Below, piece after piece: positions 59,870 to 64,000 of a stretch of 64,000 bases of DNA. Numbering within the stretch: position 1 is the first letter of the stretch; every line of letters begins with the position of its first letter. The notes under the pieces were generated by a model. The model was not told where the DNA came from. It worked only from the letters and a program-made list of their open reading frames with translations, and ran no database searches. Origin of the DNA: Sipunculus nudus (taxonomy: Eukaryota > Annelida > Sipuncula > Golfingiida > Sipunculidae); assembly GCA_026874595.1 (NCBI GenBank), contig CM049309.1:18118576-18182575 (forward strand), given 5' to 3'. The translations under genes were made by a program, and so were the position numbers.

Positions 59870-60343
59870 TTGGAAAAAAGAAACTACAATGCAAAAAAGA
59901 TACACAAATTAAGGCTTGCAGATGGGTCTTTGTCAGACAATCAAAAGGAAATGATAAAAACAGCTAAAGAATTTTATAAGGACTTATATGAATCAAACTT
60001 TTTAAAAGGAAATGCACACAGTATCACAGAATTCCTAGCACAGGTACAGCCAATGCAAAAAGTTTCAAAAGAACAAAACATGTTAATGAATACATTAATC
60101 AGTGAAAAAGAAATAACAGATGTGTTGTTGTCTCAAAAAAATAACAAAACACCTGGGAACTATGGTATACCTGCCAAATTCTACAAAAAATTTTAGACTC
60201 AACTAAAACAATATTTCATGCAAGCAGTAAGGTATATTTATGATGGTGGTGAACTTTCAATATCCCAAAAACAAGGTGTCATAAGTTTGATCCCCAAAAA
60301 AGGTAAAGATAATACAGAAATAAAAAATTGGTGACCAATTTCT
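59870..60343 (+). pseudogene. LINE ORF2, segment between endonuclease and reverse transcriptase
   Basis: Same frame as the preceding part. KSTKYFLNLEKRN just upstream and NNKTPGNYGIPAKFYKKF are typical of the L1/Tx1 pre-RT region. Stops TAG (60194) and TGA (60332) interrupt the frame, the latter just before PISLMNVDYKII. Confidence 0.82.
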
Positions 60344-62222
60344 TTGATGAATGTTGACTATAAAATTATTGCTGGGGTAATAGCTTCAAGGATGAAAAAG
60401 ATTTTGCCACACATAATACACCACAACCAAACAGGATTTCTTAAAAACAGGTATATTGGAGAAAACATAAATAAAGTTTTAAATAATATTTATCATGCAA
60501 AGAGAACAAAATTAAATGGGCTACATATGACAATAGACTTTGAAAAAGCTTATGATAAATTGGAATGGAATTTTCTTGAGCAAACTTTGAAATATTTCAA
60601 CATAAGCTCTGTTATACAAAAATGGTGCAGTATTCTGTATAATGACATTAGCAGTTGTATCATAAACAATGGGTGGATGTCTGATTACTTTAGTATTTCA
60701 AGAGGAGTTAGACAAGGGTGTCCTCTCTCCCCATACCTGTTTATTTTATGTGCAGAATGTTTAGCATTAACTATCAGGAACAATAATCTAATTAACAGTA
60801 ACATGCCTGGAGGAAAACTTACACAATATGCAGATGACACTGTTCTTACCTTGAAAGATGTATCATCAGTTAAAGAAGCACTAAAAGTTTTTATGAATTT
60901 CTCCAAAATTTCAGGTCTTGTGATAAATTTAAATAAGACAACAGTGATGCCATTGCTCATGAATTACAATAGATCAGTGAAAGAAGAAATTGAAAATTTG
61001 AATCTGAAATGGTCATATGGCCCAGTTGATGTACTGGGAATAAAGGTAACCCCAGAGGCAAATAATTTGAAAAACCTGAATTTTCTCCCTGCCATGGAAA
61101 AATTAAACAGTGTGCTTAATGTTTGGTCATATCAAAATCTTACATTACTTGGAAAAATTACAATCCTTAAAACTTTTGGGTTATCACAGCTTTCATATTT
61201 ATTTTCAGTATTACCTACACCTGATGATGATTTTATAAATATGGTTGAACAGAGACTGTTTAGATTCATATGGTCCAACAAGCCAGATAAAATTAAAAGG
61301 AAATCTTTAATTTCATCTTATGACAATGGAGGCCTTAATATGGTCCATCCTAGAACTTACATAACATCTTTGAAAGTCGCTTGGGTCAGAAGACTACTAT
61401 CTAAGAAGGACACCGAAGAATATAAACAAGACATACTTAGTATGATCAGAGGTGATTATTTTTTAAAGTGTAATTTGGCCAAAGAGGATGTATGGTATAG
61501 TTATGTAAACACAAATACATTCTGGAAAGATGTTCTACAATCATGGTGTGCATACAATTATAAAGACCAAGTCAAAGGAGTAACAGAAATTGGTAATCAA
61601 AATATCTGGTTGAACTCACATATTCGGGTGGATAATAAACCAGTATTTTATAAACACTGGATAAATGTAGGAATTTACTGCTTAACTGATTTATTAACAG
61701 GAGATGATATTAAGAGATTTCTTACATATGAAGAAATCTGCCTGAGGGTTAAAAAAGTTAATATTCTTGAATATAGAGGATTATTGGATTCGATTGCGAG
61801 AGAGTGGAAAGAAATTTTATTGCATACAAATGAAGATGACAATTATATAAGTAAATTTTCCCAATTATTTAAGGTGAAAAATGTGACAAAAATTGCATAC
61901 AATGAACTGGTCAGACCTCTATACGTAGAACCCGAAAGAATGTTAAGAAAATGGACAAGGGACCTAAATATTGAATATGACTCAAAAAAATATATCCTTA
62001 ATTCCTTTTGGCATATAGTGAAGCTTACTCAGTCTACACCCCTAAGGATATTTCAGTTTAATTTGATACATAGAATATTAACAACAAATACATTTTTATT
62101 CAAAATTGGTTTCAAAGAAACGGAGACTTGTTCTTTTTGTGAAGAAGGAACAGAATCATTGACACATTTGTTTTGGGAATGCCCTATTACTCAAGGATAT
62201 TGGTCCAAATTAGCCTGTTGGT
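60344..62222 (+). pseudogene. LINE ORF2 reverse transcriptase and C-terminal Cys-His domain
   Basis: PISLMNVDYKIIAGVIASRM opens the RT. FEKAYDKLEW, RGVRQGCPLSPYLF and the catalytic YADD (60827-60838) are intact. A C-terminal C-x2-C-x8-H-x4-C motif (CSFCEEG...THLFWEC) lies at about 62128-62183. The frame runs unbroken for some 625 codons until the DNA transposon inserted after ACW. Confidence 0.9.
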
Positions 62223-62225
62223 GGG

Positions 62226-62588
62226 TTCGTCGATTTACCCAAAACACTGGTGTTTTTGGTAAATAGGACGAAACACTACGAAACACCTATTAAGCCTCAA
62301 TATTTAACAAATTTTACAACACACAACGTTAGAATATAACATTATTCACTTACAGACGTCGTTTCAAAGTAAAATGTTGGATAATATAGTAAATTTTGAG
62401 TGTTTAGTTTGACATCGTTTACGCCCGTCACAGGAGGCAGACATTATCCATTACACCCGTTGATCGATAAGGCTGCCATCTCCTGGAGGATATGAAAACA
62501 ACAGTGCTCCGGGTTGGTCTGGCGAAACATCGTGACTCCCGCCTTAAACATGCTGTCCACCTCGTTCCAGAACGGGCTACATGCTTAT
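62226..62588 (+). repeat. Left terminal inverted repeat of the nested element
   Basis: Pairs with 63143-63496. Marked words: AGGACGAAACACTACGAAAC, CTCCTGGAGGATATGAAAAC, GCTGTCCACCTCGTTCC. Confidence 0.9.
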
Positions 62589-63142
62589 GATAAAAGTGTT
62601 CATTATGTGATTGGAATATCATTATTAAATAATAATTAGGACATGGACCTACAAATCAAGAAAGGAGAATGTACTTGTTTTTAGCGAGTCTTATAGGCCC
62701 ATGTGTTGCAACTTGGGGTCAAACCGTGAGAACATGTTGCAGACACTTGTTGACATCGTCGGCCGCTTTGTCTGACAATTGAGCCAACCCACGTTAACAT
62801 AACACGGGTCACCGAAGTCACCGGGCGTGTATGCCCTGAAAATAAAAGCTTTTTCGCTCAGGATGATATTAAAGGGACAGGGTCAACTTTCACTCTCAAC
62901 AGATGATTTGTATCTCCGTGTTCTGACTTGTGCATAAAGCTGTACTCGTAGGTTATGCATTTATCGTTATAAACTATAACGCTTATCATGTTACAGTGAA
63001 AGACAATTCACATAAATGAATCAATCGATTACTTAATTCATTCGTCCATCTGGCCCACAGCAACAACAACAATAATAATAACCATAATATAATAATAACA
63101 TTCCAAATCACATAATCAACAATATAAATTTATCATATTTTA

Positions 63143-63496
63143 GCATGTAGCCTGTTTAGGAACGAGGTGGACAGCATGTTAAGGCGGGAGTCACGATGTT
63201 TCGCCTGACCAATCTGGAGCACTGTTGTTTTCATATCCTCCAGGAGATGGCAGCCCTATCGATCAACGGGGGTAATGGATAATGGCGGGCTCCTGTGACG
63301 GGAGTAAACGATGTCAAACTAAACACTCAAAATTTACTTTATTATCCAACATATTACTTTGAAACGACGTCTGTAAGTGAATAATGTTATATTCTAACGT
63401 GTGTTGTTAAATTTGTTAAATATTGAGGCTTAATAGGTGTTTCGTAGTGTTTCGTCCTATTTACCCAAAACACCGGTGTTTGGGGTAAATCGACGG
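63143..63496 (-). repeat. Right terminal inverted repeat of the nested element
   Basis: Inverted copy of the left arm with scattered substitutions and a few short indels. Confidence 0.9.
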
Positions 63497-63509
63497 ACCG
63501 CCTGTTGGT

Positions 63510-63770
63510 TAAACAAGAAAATGAGAGATCAAACAATAATATTGGACTTAAAGCTAGTGATATTGGGTGTCAAGGAATATGATATATTGAATCTCATATT
63601 GCTAATTTTTTAAAAATACTTGTATACATGTAGATGCAAAGAAGTGAAACCAAGAGCATTGGATGGTATCAATTATGCAAAGAAGATTTATGAAATTGAA
63701 AAACATATTGCAGAAAAAAAAGACGAACTGGAGGTACTGAAAAATGGGGTATCTTTAAATTCTAATTCGG
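63510..63770 (+). pseudogene. LINE ORF2 C-terminal end, after the nested element
   Basis: Resumes in frame with LNKKMRDQTIILDLKLVILG. A TAA lies at about 63612, then YLYTCRCKEVKPRALDGI and the helix YAKKIYEIEKHIAEKKDELE follow. These are the usual last parts of L1/Tx1 ORF2. Confidence 0.8.
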
Positions 63771-64000
63771 TTTATATTTGGATATGTAAGCATATATTAT
63801 GTATGTGTATATGTAGAATATATGTGTGTATCCATGTATATAGGAAAATGCATCCTTTATTTATTTATTTATTTATTTTTTTTTCCTTTGATGTGCTTTT
63901 TGTGATTTTTTTTTTTTGTCCTTATTATTCCCCCCCCCCCCCCCCACCTTCTTTTTTTATATTTTGTCATTGTTGCATTTTGTCAGATATATATAATGCT

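Larger units (their letters stand above)
62223..63499. mobile_element. Mutator-like foldback element nested in the LINE
   Basis: The direct repeat GCCTGTTGGT flanks it at 62213-62222 and 63500-63509 (9 or 10 bp). Arms of about 360 bp (62226-62588 and 63143-63496) are inverted copies with over 90% identity by eye and begin G-GT-CGTCGATTTACCC. The 550-bp centre has no transposase frame. Long inverted repeats with a 9-10 bp duplication suggest a non-autonomous Mutator (MULE) element. Removing it and one duplication restores the LINE frame across the site. Confidence 0.88.
58118..64000 (+). mobile_element. L1/Tx1-like non-LTR retrotransposon (LINE), nearly full length, runs off the window
   Basis: A short 5' UTR (with ATGGCGGA) begins near 58118, followed by an ORF1-type coiled coil plus RRM-like segment, a 5'-truncated AP endonuclease, reverse transcriptase and a C-terminal Cys-His region, all in one frame. 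ORF1 and the endonuclease are fused by an internal deletion near 58920. In-frame stops occur at 59813, 60194, 60332 and about 63612, and a 1277-bp DNA transposon interrupts the C-terminal part. The 3' end with ATTT repeats and a poly(C) tract (63930) lies near the window edge. The few stops suggest a moderately young copy that cannot now retrotranspose. Confidence 0.88.

Overview
The window is genomic DNA of an animal. Two conserved metazoan genes with GT-AG introns are recognisable, the DNA is AT-rich, and introns and flanks are full of mobile elements. The repeat content suggests a marine invertebrate, possibly a mollusc or other lophotrochozoan: several elements have short inverted ends, terminal hairpins and tandemly repeated cores like bivalve 'pearl'/Helentron-derived (HINE) elements. 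This placement is inference, not proof.

Layout. 1-21112 (+): the 3' part of a DOT1L-like histone H3K79 methyltransferase gene. The catalytic exons lie upstream of the window. What is present is the post-catalytic linker, a coiled-coil region spread over four short exons, a 1.2-kb exon, and a 3.0-kb last exon encoding an RS-rich and very proline-rich tail. 21113 to about 22850: its 3' UTR, with a large CA/TG/TA microsatellite. About 22850-33280: intergenic DNA with one small MITE, degenerate tandem repeats, CTCF-like motifs, and at 32380-33060 a CpG-richer, promoter-like block with four CCAAT boxes and no visible coding gene.

33831-44873 (-): a complete four-exon ALKBH7 gene (297 aa, predicted mitochondrial Fe(II)/2-oxoglutarate dioxygenase), convergent with DOT1L. 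Its 7.4-kb intron 2 holds a nested foldback structure (36645-41976, with an inner palindrome at 38744-40140).

45240-52860: an element-rich block. It contains a tRNA-like SINE remnant, poly(C) tracts, a 2.3-kb tandem-core element (280-bp units, each with GGTGGCGCCACC palindromes) inserted into a 235-bp repeat family, and a 1.55-kb element with eight ~180-bp units and a strong terminal hairpin. 55300-57700 (-): weak evidence for the last two coding exons of an unidentified minus-strand gene. 58118-64000 (+): an L1/Tx1-like LINE whose ORF1 is joined in frame to a 5'-truncated ORF2 by an internal deletion. It is broken by four stop codons and interrupted by a 1277-bp Mutator-like foldback element with ~360-bp inverted repeats and a 9-10 bp target duplication.

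The two certain genes have no direct pathway link: one is chromatin-associated, the other mitochondrial. The least ordinary features are the RS/proline-rich C-terminus of the DOT1L-like protein, the recurrence of the 9-mer TCAAGGTCA in tandem cores of unrelated elements, the CTCF-like motif clusters, and the LINE ORF1-ORF2 fusion. Exon limits come from splice consensus and reading-phase continuity. No alignment or search was run; family calls rest on recognised motifs.
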